DNA of 64,000 nt from Aeromonas sp. FDAARGOS 1405 (GCF_019048265.1 NZ_CP077311.1:310001-374000), one strand, 5' to 3'. Shown: positions 39,104 to 48,597, counted from the first letter of the stretch. Notes: a model not told the origin generated them from the sequence alone. Program-made: numbers and translations.

Positions 39104-40735
39104 TCACTGCACAAAGTGCCACTGCCGCAGTGCCAACGTCGGAGGCGGCCCCTGATCGTCCCCCAGATCTGCCATGCCCAGCGCCTCGTCATAGTGCACA
39201 CCGCCCGCGCCACTCTCGGTCAAGTGTTTTGCCCGCACCGCCCCGTACAGACCGCCACTTCCGCTGATCTTCATCTCGGTGAGCGGGGCATAGAGAGCGG
39301 CATAGAGCGGCGTATTGCCCGACAGCTTGACCCCATCCTTGCCGCTATACGCGGAATAGATAGAGATAGCGGGCGTACCGCCAGCGGTCAGCCCCTGTTT
39401 GGCTGCCGTCACCTCGGCACCGGCCCCAAGATCGACCTTACCGCTGACGATCAGGGTCAGGCTGCTCCCCTCGCTCACCGTCAACTTGTTGCTGCCTGTC
39501 ATGGTGAAATCCTTGTCGATCAGCAGCACCACATCCCCCTTGATGGTGAGACTGGCATCGGCCCCCATATTGAGGCTATCGAGCTTGTAAATGGTCTGTT
39601 CCTTGCCAAACAGCTCCCCCTTGCCGGGGAACGGCAGCCCGGGCTTTTGCTGGTTGCTGCTGGTGACCGAGCCGGTGGCAGGATCCGTGGTCAGCACCAT
39701 CTGCTGGGTGGCCCCGAGCGTCAGCGGGCCATTGATGGGCAATGTTGCAGGGGGGAACGATTTGGGCAGCGCGGCCACATTGAGCGGGTCACACACCTGC
39801 CCGGCAACAGGCGGTAGCTTGGGATGAGTTCGGTATTGGGGCTCCAGATACTTCTGATGCTTGGCATCAAGGAATGCCCCGTTCCCACCATAGTTCAACT
39901 TGTCGCCAGCAATGCTGGTGCCATGACCCATAGAAACATCCCCATTGATCGCAACAGCTCCGGCAATATGCCCCCCTTGCAAGGCAAAATTTCCACTCCC
40001 GTTCACGCTGCCCTCAACCCTGACGACCCCATCAGAGGGAGAAATGGTGATATCGCCGCCAGCAAGTACATTACCCGCAACAGGTGAAGAACCTTTCAAG
40101 GTCACCGAGCCGGTCGCCCGCACATCACCCCAGATGGGGGAGTGCCCGGCGAGCACCACATTGGCCTTGTCGCTGACGGTCGCCACCTTGGCGTTCTGCC
40201 CCTGATTAAGGGTCCCGGAAACAGACTCCTTGTACGCTCCCTTGCGCGAATCATAGCTGTCGATAAAACCGCTACCGGAAAGGCTTAGCCCTTCGCATGC
40301 CACCACCGAATCCTGAAAGATCAGATTGCCGGGCTCGCGCTTGAGGGCAAACAGCGCGTTGAGACTGGCATTGCCCTCCAGATAACGGCCATGGCTCTGC
40401 AACGCCAGTTTGCTGCCTGTAGAAGCATCCAGCTGATCGATGCGAAAGCGGCTGCCCGCCATAGCCCCTTCCCCCTTGCCTGGCACCTTCTGCACCAGTT
40501 GATCCCACTCTATCCGTGGTTCGGCGCCGAGCGCCTGATGCAGGGCGCGATAACTGTCGTTCATCCCCTGCTCGGCACTGAGCTGTGCATTGATCTTCTT
40601 GTGAAAATTGCCGCTCAGGCGGGTTTGCAGCTGGTTCTCCTGAATGCTGGTAAACACCAGCAGGCTCGACAGCAGGCTCACCACCAGCACCACCAGCAAT
40701 ACGGCTCCTCGCTGCCCCTGCAATCCCTTGTTCAT
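39104..40735 (-). CDS. PilX-like minor pilin with large beta-solenoid domain
   Basis: A protein of 543 residues. The N-terminus is PilX-like (QGQRGAVLLVVLVVSLLSS, helix about 10-30) and lacks the usual GF-x-x-x-E prepilin context. An alpha-helical part runs to about 140. Residues about 150-330 consist of short repeating turns (GSVTLKGSSPVAGNVLAGGD, SVNGSGNFALQGGHIAGA) that look like a right-handed beta-solenoid or polymer-forming domain. A second such run lies near 400-520. It is the last gene of the minor-pilin operon, with a 4-base ATGA overlap with pilW. Ordinary PilX is under 200 residues, so this is an enlarged tip component; no PilY1 gene is adjacent. Confidence 0.75.
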   Translation of the reverse strand: MNKGLQGQRGAVLLVVLVVSLLSSLLVFTSIQENQLQTRLSGNFHKKINAQLSAEQGMNDSYRALHQALGAEPRIEWDQLVQKVPGKGEGAMAGSRFRIDQLDASTGSKLALQSHGRYLEGNASLNALFALKREPGNLIFQDSVVACEGLSLSGSGFIDSYDSRKGAYKESVSGTLNQGQNAKVATVSDKANVVLAGHSPIWGDVRATGSVTLKGSSPVAGNVLAGGDITISPSDGVVRVEGSVNGSGNFALQGGHIAGAVAINGDVSMGHGTSIAGDKLNYGGNGAFLDAKHQKYLEPQYRTHPKLPPVAGQVCDPLNVAALPKSFPPATLPINGPLTLGATQQMVLTTDPATGSVTSSNQQKPGLPFPGKGELFGKEQTIYKLDSLNMGADASLTIKGDVVLLIDKDFTMTGSNKLTVSEGSSLTLIVSGKVDLGAGAEVTAAKQGLTAGGTPAISIYSAYSGKDGVKLSGNTPLYAALYAPLTEMKISGSGGLYGAVRAKHLTESGAGGVHYDEALGMADLGDDQGPPPTLALRQWHFVQ

Positions 40736-41280
40736 CCTGCTCCCCCTGCACCGGATGTGGCCAGCGCTGCCGCCCAGACCGCCTTGCGGCGTGCCACCTG
40801 CACCTCTACCCCAGGCGCCAGATAGCTCGGCAGCCCTTCGGGCAAGATGCGGATATTGACCAGCGCCCCCTGCTGGCCGAATTCAAGATCCTGAAGATGG
40901 GCCAGCAACAGGCGCGGGCCATCCCCGTCATCGCAACTGAGTACCGGCGGCGTGAAGCGGTACTGCTCGGTAAAATCGGCGGTTTTCTGGTTGCCAAGGC
41001 AGGAGAGCACCGGACTGCCCCCCTCTACCTTGAAAGCCAGCGTCAGGCGATCAGGGGTGACCGCTATCAGCTGATCCGCCTGCTTGACGCTGTTGGTAAA
41101 GGTGAGAGTGGCAAAGCGCAGCACTTCGTTCGCCTGCTCCAGCGCCTTGCTCTGCTCAACCGTGCTCTTGATAGGCACGTAACCGGCAAAAATAGCCAGC
41201 ATCAGCATCAGACCGAGCACCATGGAGATCATCAGCTCGACGAGACTGACACCTCGCTGTCGGAAGGGAACGTTCAGCAT
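40732..41280 (-). CDS. Minor pilin PilW-like
   Basis: A protein of 182 residues with a class III signal and N-terminal helix RGVSLVELMISMVLGLMLMLAIFAGY; prepilin peptidase would cut after the Gly. The globular part has paired cysteines (LSCLG, LSCDDG) likely forming a disulfide. It overlaps pilV by 7 bases and the PilX-like gene by 4. PilW forms part of the T4P tip/priming complex. Confidence 0.85.
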   Translation of the reverse strand: MLNVPFRQRGVSLVELMISMVLGLMLMLAIFAGYVPIKSTVEQSKALEQANEVLRFATLTFTNSVKQADQLIAVTPDRLTLAFKVEGGSPVLSCLGNQKTADFTEQYRFTPPVLSCDDGDGPRLLLAHLQDLEFGQQGALVNIRILPEGLPSYLAPGVEVQVARRKAVWAAALATSGAGGAG

Positions 41281-41666
41281 AGTGGCGGAAACCCTGCGTT
41301 CAGCTCAACCCGCCTGGCACCGGAGATCCGCGCATCACGCCACTCGATGGCGACCACAAAGTGGTCGCTGTAGCGACTAGGCAGCACCAGCTGGTGGCCC
41401 TCGTGCAGGGTGAAGCGGGCAAGAAAATCGCCCTGGGTGAACCGCTCCGGCTTTCGCTGCACTTCGCACAGCGAACCCCAGATCTGCTCCACACTGTTGC
41501 TCGCCTCAATCGTGGCCAACGTACTCTGCAGGCTATAGTGCGCCTGCTGCAACGAGACCACCTGCCCCTTGGCGAGACCGAGAAACACCATCACCGCCAA
41601 CACCATGGAGACCATGATCTCCACCAGATTGAAACCCTGCTGGCGAGCAGGCGCGGTGTGTCTCAT
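41274..41666 (-). CDS. Minor pilin PilV-like
   Basis: A protein of 130 residues with signal/helix QQGFNLVEIMVSMVLAVMVF (cleavage after Gly). Two cysteines (LCEVQ, the terminal LC) may pair. The start codon overlaps the fimT stop by 4 bases (ATGA), showing translational coupling. Confidence 0.85.
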   Translation of the reverse strand: MRHTAPARQQGFNLVEIMVSMVLAVMVFLGLAKGQVVSLQQAHYSLQSTLATIEASNSVEQIWGSLCEVQRKPERFTQGDFLARFTLHEGHQLVLPSRYSDHFVVAIEWRDARISGARRVELNAGFPPLC

Positions 41667-42082
41667 GAGCAGCTCCCGTGCAGCAGCTGGCCGCTCGGCG
41701 CCACACAGAGCACGCGCTGATCTCCGAGGCGATTGGCCAGAGTGATCTCGGCGTGGCTGCTACTGCCGGTTGGCGCGATCTTGATGGGGTCAAACGGCTT
41801 GATCACCACGCCGCCAGCAGGTGCTGCCGCCTGACGCAGCAACTTGCTGTCAGCCATCACCTCCCAGCCACCGTTCTCGGTGCCCTGCAGTACCACCGGC
41901 AGGGTCAGCTTGACCGCTTCGCTGCGGGCAAAGCGGTAGGCTGACGCGAGCTCGGTCGCACTGCGATCGAGTCGTTCGGCCGCGAGGCGCTGACTCATGG
42001 AGGGCAACCCGACTAGCAGCAAAATAGCGGCGATGCCGACCGTGATCATCAACTCAATCAGAGTAAATCCGCGCACGTTCAT
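41663..42082 (-). CDS. FimT/GspH-type minor pseudopilin
   Basis: A protein of 139 residues starting MNVRGFTLIELMITVGIAA. The GspH/FimT domain has ATELASAYRFARSEAVK and the VLCVAPSGQL end. ATG 42082 has GGGGA 7 bases upstream and begins one base past the previous stop; an in-frame start 21 bases earlier is less likely. FimT in competent bacteria binds DNA, which I infer only by family. Confidence 0.85.
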   Translation of the reverse strand: MNVRGFTLIELMITVGIAAILLLVGLPSMSQRLAAERLDRSATELASAYRFARSEAVKLTLPVVLQGTENGGWEVMADSKLLRQAAAPAGGVVIKPFDPIKIAPTGSSSHAEITLANRLGDQRVLCVAPSGQLLHGSCS

Positions 42083-42083
42083 C

Positions 42084-42473
42084 TTATGATCCCCAGCAGT
42101 CATGGCGATTGGCCGCGCGATAACCGGTCTGATCGAGGGTCAGAGTGCCGCATTCATCCTGTTGTCGCGTCGTTGGAATGGCTTTGAGCAGATAGTCGCC
42201 AGCATCTTGCTGGCTGTAGCTGAACTGGTAAAAATCCGTGTTGGAAGGGGTGGCAAACGTGTCGGGATAACGGCCCTGTTGGGTATAGATACGTTCGAGG
42301 GCGAGCGCCTGCGCCAGCAATTGCTGCTGTGCTTCGTAACGACGTCCCTGTTGCAGATAACCCTGATACGCAGGCAACGCGATGGCCGCGAGAATGCTGA
42401 CAACCGTCATGGCAATCAACAACTCGATCAGACTAAACCCCCGGCAATGGGGCCATGCCTTACAGTCGTTCAC
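42084..42473 (-). CDS. PilE-like minor pilin
   Basis: A protein of 129 residues, GTG start with AAGGA 8 bases upstream. Prepilin signal and helix CRGFSLIELLIAMTVVSILAAIALPAY, then a PilE-like alpha-beta roll (ALERIYTQQGRYPDTF, YLLKAIPT) and a C-terminal Cys pair (DECGTL, HDCWGS). It is the first gene of the operon pilE-fimT-pilV-pilW-pilX-like, the order also found in Vibrio. Confidence 0.88.
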   Translation of the reverse strand: MNDCKAWPHCRGFSLIELLIAMTVVSILAAIALPAYQGYLQQGRRYEAQQQLLAQALALERIYTQQGRYPDTFATPSNTDFYQFSYSQQDAGDYLLKAIPTTRQQDECGTLTLDQTGYRAANRHDCWGS

Positions 42474-42881
42474 TTATCATCCTTGGCAAGTGTTGTTATT
42501 GGTCGGCCTTGGGCCGCAGATGTGATGACTTAATAATCACAAAAAATTAACTGACTCAATTGAACAACACAAAATCACCACATTCAATGTAAAAAAGATA
42601 ATTATGTGATCTGTTATTAATTTATAAGCAGTTTTCGCCGCTACTAATCTCGCTAAGCAAATAAAGCTAGGCCAATCGAGCCTCCGACCCCATCCGTTAT
42701 GAGCTCTTCTGCCGAGCCTTGCCAAATGGACAACAACGGAGCGAAGAGTGAAACCCAACCGTGCAACGAAAGAGTAAAAAAACTTCGGCCAATTTTTGCT
42801 ATCCCTGTCCGTTTCTGGCTAGTCATGGCCCCCGAGCCCCCTTACTCTCTTGCCATCTATTCCAGCAACGCCGCCAACACC
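42474..42881. other. AT-rich divergent intergenic region
   Basis: About 400 bases between the minor-pilin operon and the ada-alkA fusion. The first 180 bases are very A/T-rich. It must hold promoters for both sides, but I could not identify hexamers confidently. No recognisable gene lies here. Confidence 0.35.
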
Positions 42882-44426
42882 ATGAATGCAAAGCCAAGCC
42901 CTGAGTCGTCACCGGATGAGGTGATCAACACCCTCAGCCGCGAACAGTGTCACGCCGCACGGCTCGCCCGCGATGCTCGCTTCGATGGCCGCTTCTTTAC
43001 CGGCGTGCTCTCGACCGGCATCTACTGCCGGCCTGTCTGCCCGGCACGGCCACCGCACGAGCACAATGTGCGCTACTTCCAAAGCGCCGCGGCCGCCGAG
43101 CAGTATGGGCTGCGACCCTGCCTGCGCTGCCGCCCTGAGCTGGCCCCCGCCGCCCGTGGCGATCTGCCGGTTGAACTGGCACGTCTGCTGGCACGCATCG
43201 ATCGCGGAGAGCTGGCGGAGGGCACGCTCGCCAAACTGGCCACTGAGGCAGGGATCAGCGAACGCACCCTGCGCCGCCAGTTCGAGCAACATCTCGGCGC
43301 CTCACCAAAACAGGTGGAGCAGACGCGCCGCCTGCTGCTCGCGAAACGGCTGCTGACCGAAACAGGGCTGCCCATTACCGACATCGCGTTTGCCGCCGGC
43401 TTTGCCAGCATCCGCCGCTTCAATGATGCTTGGCTCAACGCCTACGGACTGGCCCCGCGCTCCCTGCGCCAGCAGGAGCAGCACGGTGACGCGCCAGAGC
43501 ACATAGGCTCGGAGCCGCGCGGCGCAACGCTGACGCTGCAGTTGCCCTACCGCCCCCCATATGATGTGGCGGCCATGCTGGCGTTCTACCGGCTGCGTGC
43601 GATCCCCGGGCTGGAGCGGGTAGATGGCGAGGTGTATGAGCGGCGCTACCAGGTCGGTAATCAGGTCGCGCTGGTGCGCATCGCGCAGGGCAAGGGGCAC
43701 AGCCTGCAACTCACCGTTCATAATCTGCCGCTCGCGGCGCTGCCCGATCTGCTCTATCGGGTGCGCAGGATGTGGGATCTCGATGCCGATATGCAGCGGA
43801 TCGGCGATCTGCTCGCTCAGGATCCTCTGCTCTCCCGCTTGCTGGCGCGCTGGCCCGGCGTACGGCTGCCGGGTGGCTGGGACGAGTACGAGGTGATGCT
43901 GCGCGCCATCGTCGGCCAGCAGGTCTCGGTCAAGGGGGCCATCACCATACTCGGGCGGCTGGTGGCTCGCTCCGAGGCGCAATTCGGGATGGCGCAACTG
44001 CCGCCCCCCGCCCAGTTGTGCGAACTCGATCTCGACGGTATCGGCATGCCCGGCAGCCGCATTCGTACCCTGCGCGGCGTGGCACAGGCGCTGGCCAGCG
44101 GCGAGCTGACCCTCACGACAGCCAGTGACGAGCAGTTGCTGGCGCTGCCGGGCATAGGCCCGTGGACGGTCTCTTACTGGCGGCTGCGCTGCGGGCTGGA
44201 TACCGATGCCTTCCCCGCTTCCGATCTGGTGCTGCAAAAGGCACTCGGCGGCGGCACCAAGCTGCCGGTAAAAGAGGTGTTGGCGCAAAGCGCAGCATGG
44301 CAGCCGTGGCGCAGCTATGCGGCCAGCTGGCTGTGGCATGCCATGAGTGAAGCGCCCGATTTGCTGCTCCATGCCACCAGCAATGAACAACAGCCAGATA
44401 CCCAACAACAGGAGATAACCCCATGA
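42882..44426 (+). CDS. Ada-type regulator fused to AlkA DNA glycosylase
   Basis: A protein of about 514 residues. The N-terminal Ada metal-binding domain (about 15-85) has four zinc Cys in CRPVCPA and CLRC, one of which accepts methyl from phosphotriesters. The AraC-type double HTH covers about 95-195 (ITDIAFAAGFASIRRFNDAW). The AlkA N-domain and HhH-GPD glycosylase cover about 205-495, with GIGPWTVSYW and the catalytic Asp in FPASDL. It senses and repairs alkylated DNA. The O6-methylguanine transferase part of Ada is absent; the next gene supplies it. The start is uncertain: ATG 42882 lies closest to the domain but has a poor ribosome-binding site. Confidence 0.9.
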   Translation: MNAKPSPESSPDEVINTLSREQCHAARLARDARFDGRFFTGVLSTGIYCRPVCPARPPHEHNVRYFQSAAAAEQYGLRPCLRCRPELAPAARGDLPVELARLLARIDRGELAEGTLAKLATEAGISERTLRRQFEQHLGASPKQVEQTRRLLLAKRLLTETGLPITDIAFAAGFASIRRFNDAWLNAYGLAPRSLRQQEQHGDAPEHIGSEPRGATLTLQLPYRPPYDVAAMLAFYRLRAIPGLERVDGEVYERRYQVGNQVALVRIAQGKGHSLQLTVHNLPLAALPDLLYRVRRMWDLDADMQRIGDLLAQDPLLSRLLARWPGVRLPGGWDEYEVMLRAIVGQQVSVKGAITILGRLVARSEAQFGMAQLPPPAQLCELDLDGIGMPGSRIRTLRGVAQALASGELTLTTASDEQLLALPGIGPWTVSYWRLRCGLDTDAFPASDLVLQKALGGGTKLPVKEVLAQSAAWQPWRSYAASWLWHAMSEAPDLLLHATSNEQQPDTQQQEITP

Positions 44427-44896
44427 TCCGCTACGATATCCTGCCGACCCGCTGCGACGATCTGCTGGTCGCCATCAATGAATCCGGTCTGGTGCACGTG
44501 GACTTTGTGGCGGGCCTGCGGGCACTGCCCGATATGAGTGGCTGGCAGCAAGATCACGGGGCACTGGCCCCCTTCCTCGCCGAATTTGACGCCTATTTTG
44601 CCGGTCGCTTGCAGCGCTTCTCCCTGCCCCTTGCCGCCCGTGGTACCGCCTTTCAGCAGGCGGTGTGGCAAGCGTTGTGCGACATACCCTACGGCGAGAC
44701 CCGCAGCTACGGCGATATCGCTCGCGCCATCGGCAAACCCGATGCGGTGCGGGCAGTAGGCGCAGCAAACGGCCGCAATCCGCTCTCGATCATCGTCCCC
44801 TGCCATCGGGTGATCGGCCAAAACGGCAGCCTGACCGGCTATGCGGGGGGATTGGAGATTAAAAAAACGCTGCTGGCGCTGGAGAGGGACAATTAA
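44423..44896 (+). CDS. ogt: Methylated-DNA-protein-cysteine methyltransferase
   Basis: A protein of 157 residues. The acceptor motif is IVPCHRVIG near residue 130, with the HTH segment GTAFQQAVWQALCDIPYGETRSYGDIARAIGKP. The Asn hinge AVGAANGRNPLSI is present. It removes methyl groups from O6-methylguanine in a suicide reaction. It overlaps the Ada-AlkA gene by four bases (ATGA), so the two are translationally coupled and cover the activities of E. coli ada plus alkA. Confidence 0.93.
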   Translation: MIRYDILPTRCDDLLVAINESGLVHVDFVAGLRALPDMSGWQQDHGALAPFLAEFDAYFAGRLQRFSLPLAARGTAFQQAVWQALCDIPYGETRSYGDIARAIGKPDAVRAVGAANGRNPLSIIVPCHRVIGQNGSLTGYAGGLEIKKTLLALERDN

Positions 44897-44929
44897 AGGA
44901 GGGTAGGCAGAGAACCTGCGATAAAAATT

Positions 44930-44955
44930 GCCCCTTTCCGGATGGAGAAAGGGGC
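44930..44955 (-). terminator. rlhA terminator
   Basis: A nine-bp stem GCCCCTTTC / GAAAGGGGC, 8-base loop, followed on the minus strand by AATTTTTAT. It may also mark the end of the convergent ogt unit. Confidence 0.8.
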
Positions 44956-44962
44956 TCATTGA

Positions 44963-46822
44963 TCAGCGTTTCAGGCTGCCCATCACATGCATTTCGCAGC
45001 GGTTGCAGTCAAAGCGCAGGCGGAAGGTATCTTTACCCATCTTGAGCTCCAGCGGCTCGGCCTTGAGACCGGGCACCTCGTTCGGACAGAGGTTCTGGCT
45101 ATAGCGGATGCAATGCTTGGTGATCATCAGCACCACTTCCCGCTCCTCCTTGTTCGCCTCATAGGCGGGAGCGATGCGCTCCACCCCGTGCTCGCGGAAG
45201 AACTGTTCGGCCGCGCTGTTCAGCACGTTGCCAAGGTAGGAGAGGCGGTGCTGGGGATAGTTGATATCCCGCAGGGCGATGCGTCGCTCGGGGCGCTGGT
45301 AGCTGGCCACCCGTGCCGCCTCCAGCGCGGCGATGCCGTCCCGGCGCAAACCGTTGAGCTGTGATGCGGCGATAAAGAGCGGGTGAGTGAATGCCAACTC
45401 AATCTTGCGCGCCACAAACAGGGTATTGCCGAGTTTACCAAGTTGATCCCGCGCCTGCTGCAGCGCCCGCTCCGGGTTGTCGGCAGGCTGTTTGTCGCAA
45501 GGCAGGGTCACCGTGGCACTAATGCCCTGCTCGTCGGTAAGCGTAAGGCACACGCCCTCATCGCACTCAGCCAGCACCATATCGACCCGGATGCGGCGAT
45601 CCGCGCTCGCCTTCTCCAGCATCTTGCTGAACGCCTGATCGTGGTTGCGGTAGATTTCGGTCCCCACCTTCAGCCCCGGCATGCGTTCTGACAGGAGTAA
45701 CTGCTTACCTTCGACCTTGTTGAGGCGCATCCCCACCAGCTCGTTGTTCGGCTTGAAGAAGCCCAGACCGTCACCGTTGTTGAGGGTGACCTGTTTGCCG
45801 TCAATCTCGATACCGTCACGGGTCACCTTGGTGACACGCCCGAGCGGTTCACCCACATATTTCGGGCTCTTGGTGGAGTCGATCCCCTGCTGGCGGCCAT
45901 GGAGGAAGTAGTCTGTGCTGCCGCGGTTGAAACTTTTCTTGGGGTCAGGCGTGAAGCTGTAGCTGCAACGACCCGCCGAGGCGGCGACCAGATCGGAGCG
46001 GCTATCCAGAATGGCGTCCAGCTTCTGGCGATACCAGGCGGTAACGTTCTTGACGTAGTCGAGCCCCTTGAGGCGCCCTTCAATCTTGAAGGAGCGGATC
46101 CCCGCCTCGATCAAGGCCTCCAGGTTATCGGTCTGATCCATATCCTTGAGGGACAACAGGTGGCTGTCTGCCACCAGCACTTCGCCATCCGGCTTTTGCA
46201 GCGAGCAGGGCAGACGGCAGAGCTGGGCACACTCACCACGGTTGGCACTGCGGCCGGTACGGGCATGGCTGATGTTGCACTGGCCACTGTAGGAAACGCA
46301 GAGAGCGCCGTGGATAAAAAACTCCAGCTGCACATTGGTCGCCGCACTGATCTCGCGGATCTGCGCAAGAGACAGTTCGCGCGCCAGCACCACCTGAGAG
46401 AAACCCACATCCTGCAGAAACTTCACCTTCTCCGGCGTGCGGTTGTCGGTCTGGGTACTGGCATGGAGCGCGATGGGAGGCAAATCCAGCGCCAGCAGCC
46501 CCATGTCCTGGACGATGAGCGCATCTGCTCCAGCTTCATAGATTTGGTGGGTCAGCCGCCGCGCCAGCTCCAGCTCGTGATCGTGCAGCAGGGTGTTGAA
46601 GGCGACAAAGACTTGGGCGCCGAAGCGATGGGCGTGGCGCGCCAGCGCTTCGATATCTTCGATGGTGTTGCCCGCCGCGCTGCGGGCGCCAAAGGCAGGG
46701 CCGCCCATGTAGACGGCATCGGCACCATGGTTGATGGCTTCGATGCCGTAGGCGAGGTTCTTGGCCGGAGCCAGAAGCTCCAACCGGTTGTTGTGGCTTA
46801 ACGGGTGCTTGTTCTGGTGCAT
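44963..46822 (-). CDS. rlhA: U32-family 23S rRNA hydroxylase RlhA-like
   Basis: A protein of 619 residues. The U32 barrel begins RLELLAPAKNLAYGIEAINHGADAVYMGGPAFGAR. The signature cysteine region FFIHGALCVSYSGQCN, GRSANRGECAQLCRLPC is present, and the C-terminal half carries the DUF3656 region and ends with clustered cysteines (FDCNRCEMHV). E. coli RlhA (YdcP) makes 5-hydroxycytidine at 23S rRNA position 2501, and the length and N-terminus match. The other U32 enzymes (TrhP, UbiU/V) are shorter. The ribosome-binding site before ATG 46822 is weak. Confidence 0.82.
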   Translation of the reverse strand: MHQNKHPLSHNNRLELLAPAKNLAYGIEAINHGADAVYMGGPAFGARSAAGNTIEDIEALARHAHRFGAQVFVAFNTLLHDHELELARRLTHQIYEAGADALIVQDMGLLALDLPPIALHASTQTDNRTPEKVKFLQDVGFSQVVLARELSLAQIREISAATNVQLEFFIHGALCVSYSGQCNISHARTGRSANRGECAQLCRLPCSLQKPDGEVLVADSHLLSLKDMDQTDNLEALIEAGIRSFKIEGRLKGLDYVKNVTAWYRQKLDAILDSRSDLVAASAGRCSYSFTPDPKKSFNRGSTDYFLHGRQQGIDSTKSPKYVGEPLGRVTKVTRDGIEIDGKQVTLNNGDGLGFFKPNNELVGMRLNKVEGKQLLLSERMPGLKVGTEIYRNHDQAFSKMLEKASADRRIRVDMVLAECDEGVCLTLTDEQGISATVTLPCDKQPADNPERALQQARDQLGKLGNTLFVARKIELAFTHPLFIAASQLNGLRRDGIAALEAARVASYQRPERRIALRDINYPQHRLSYLGNVLNSAAEQFFREHGVERIAPAYEANKEEREVVLMITKHCIRYSQNLCPNEVPGLKAEPLELKMGKDTFRLRFDCNRCEMHVMGSLKR

Positions 46823-46919
46823 GGTCTCGGGATCAGGGCGGACAGCAAATGGGCGCTACTCTAGCCCATTCACCGCCTGCGTGCCTTGATCCCGCTTAAG
46901 GTATCCGCAAAATGCAGGA

Positions 46920-47528
46920 TTAGATAACCACCTTGAGTGCCAGCCCGAGCAGCACCAGGCCGCTCACCTTATCGATCACAAAGGATTTGGCTTTAAGCCA
47001 CGCCAGCACCGGCCCGCGGGAGAGCACCAGCGCCACCAGCACGTACCAGACGGCATCGATCCCGCCCGCGGTGAGCATCATGATGCCCCCTTCGCTCCAG
47101 CCGGTATCGGCCCGCACAAACTGGCTGAACAGGGCGATGAAGAAAACCGCCAGCTGGGGGTTAAGGAAGGCAACCATAAAACCTTCAAAGGCCCCTTGCC
47201 GACCGCGCAACTGATGTACCTCTTCATTCCCTTCGTCACTGGCTGGTTTTGCCAGCAGGGCTTTCACCCCGAGCCAGGCAAGAAACGCGGCGCCGCCGTA
47301 GCGGATCAGATCAAACAGGATCGGTGTCTGGGTGATCAAAATGGAAAGGCCGAGCGCCGTGACCAGCGCATAGATACCAACCCCGAGGCCGTGGCCAAGC
47401 GCAGTAGCGACGCCATGCCCCTGCCCGCCCTGCACCGTGTTGCGGATGATCAGCGCCAGACTCGGCCCCGGGCTGATGGCCCCCATCACGCAGATTGCGG
47501 CCAGTGCCAGCCAACTCGTCAGTTCCAT
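46920..47528 (-). CDS. LysE/RhtB-family amino acid exporter
   Basis: A protein of 202 residues with about six hydrophobic spans. The family signature GAISPGPSLALIIRNTVQGG follows the first helix, and YGGAAFLAWLGVKAL marks the third. GAGGAAAAGC precedes ATG 47528. The substrate is unknown. A LysR-type regulator is encoded just upstream on the same strand, 127 bases away, and may control it. Confidence 0.88.
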   Translation of the reverse strand: MELTSWLALAAICVMGAISPGPSLALIIRNTVQGGQGHGVATALGHGLGVGIYALVTALGLSILITQTPILFDLIRYGGAAFLAWLGVKALLAKPASDEGNEEVHQLRGRQGAFEGFMVAFLNPQLAVFFIALFSQFVRADTGWSEGGIMMLTAGGIDAVWYVLVALVLSRGPVLAWLKAKSFVIDKVSGLVLLGLALKVVI

Positions 47529-47655
47529 GCTTTTCCTCTTTTGTGCTCGATATGATGACCTGCACTCAGGGTACGGGCTGAGCCATTATGCCAGTAGTGA
47601 AAGTTATGAATAGATTCCATAACCCATGGCTATAACGCCACACAACCGACTGCGG

Positions 47656-48597
47656 CTAACCGCCGAGATCGAGCAGCTTGCGACTCTCGCCAACGGTGCG
47701 TTGCAGATGATCCCGCAGGAAGGGGTAGGCCAGCTCGCGAAACCAGCGGTGGGCTGGATCCTGATGGTGGCGCTGATGCCACAGCAGATGATACTGCTGG
47801 TCGCGGGTAGCAAAGGGCAGATCGACAAAGGTGAGCTCATGGCCACAGGAGAGCTGCCAGGCGATATGGGCCGGGGTGGTCATCAGGCAATCGGTGCGCA
47901 GCAACACCTCCACTGCCGCCTGAAAGAAGGGAACTCTGGCAAACCAGCGCCGACTCAGTCCCTGCGGCGCCAACACCTGCTCCACCGGGCTGTCCTTGTC
48001 GCCTCCCCCGCTCACCTGCAGGTGAGGCCAGGCGAGATAGTCATCGAGACTCAGCGCCTTGCCCGCCAGCGGGTGGTGACGTCCCATCAACACCGCCAGC
48101 CGATCTTCCCCCTGATGCAGACCACGGATCTGATCCGGTACCTGCTCGGTGATGGTGGAGACCAGATCCAGCTCGGACTGCCACAACTGCGGCAGCTGAC
48201 GCTTGTCCCACAGGCTGTACTCCAGCGCCGCCAACGGCGCCTCTTTGGCGAGCGCGGCACAGATATCGGGCAGGATATGCTGGGCCACATAATCGGAGGA
48301 GGCGAGCCGAAATACCCGCTCGCAGCGGCTCGGGTCAAATCCGGGCGCCTCGTAGAGCCGCTCCAGCGCACCGAGAGAATCCGCCAGCTGGGCGGCCAAC
48401 AGTTCGGCCCGTGGCGTCAGCAGCCAGCGTTGCCCCTCCCGCACCAGCAACTCGTCATCAAACTCGCTGCGCAACTGGGCAAGCTGCTTGCTGATGGAGG
48501 GCTGACTCAGGTGCAACAGCTCGGCGGCGCGGCTGATATTGCGGGTCTCCAGCAGCACCTTGAGGGTCGGCAACAAGTTGAGATTGGCTCTGAGCAA
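47656..48597 (-). CDS. LysR-family transcriptional regulator
   Basis: A protein of 313 residues. The N-terminal winged HTH is LPTLKVLLETRNISRAAELLHLSQPSISKQLAQLR (about 9-43), with the usual LysR recognition helix. The effector-binding domain covers about 90-300. The frame starts with TTG at 48597, with GAGGG 7 bases upstream; no in-frame ATG or GTG fits better. It is on the same strand as the LysE exporter, not divergent, so autoregulation is not obvious. Confidence 0.88.
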   Translation of the reverse strand: MLRANLNLLPTLKVLLETRNISRAAELLHLSQPSISKQLAQLRSEFDDELLVREGQRWLLTPRAELLAAQLADSLGALERLYEAPGFDPSRCERVFRLASSDYVAQHILPDICAALAKEAPLAALEYSLWDKRQLPQLWQSELDLVSTITEQVPDQIRGLHQGEDRLAVLMGRHHPLAGKALSLDDYLAWPHLQVSGGGDKDSPVEQVLAPQGLSRRWFARVPFFQAAVEVLLRTDCLMTTPAHIAWQLSCGHELTFVDLPFATRDQQYHLLWHQRHHQDPAHRWFRELAYPFLRDHLQRTVGESRKLLDLGG

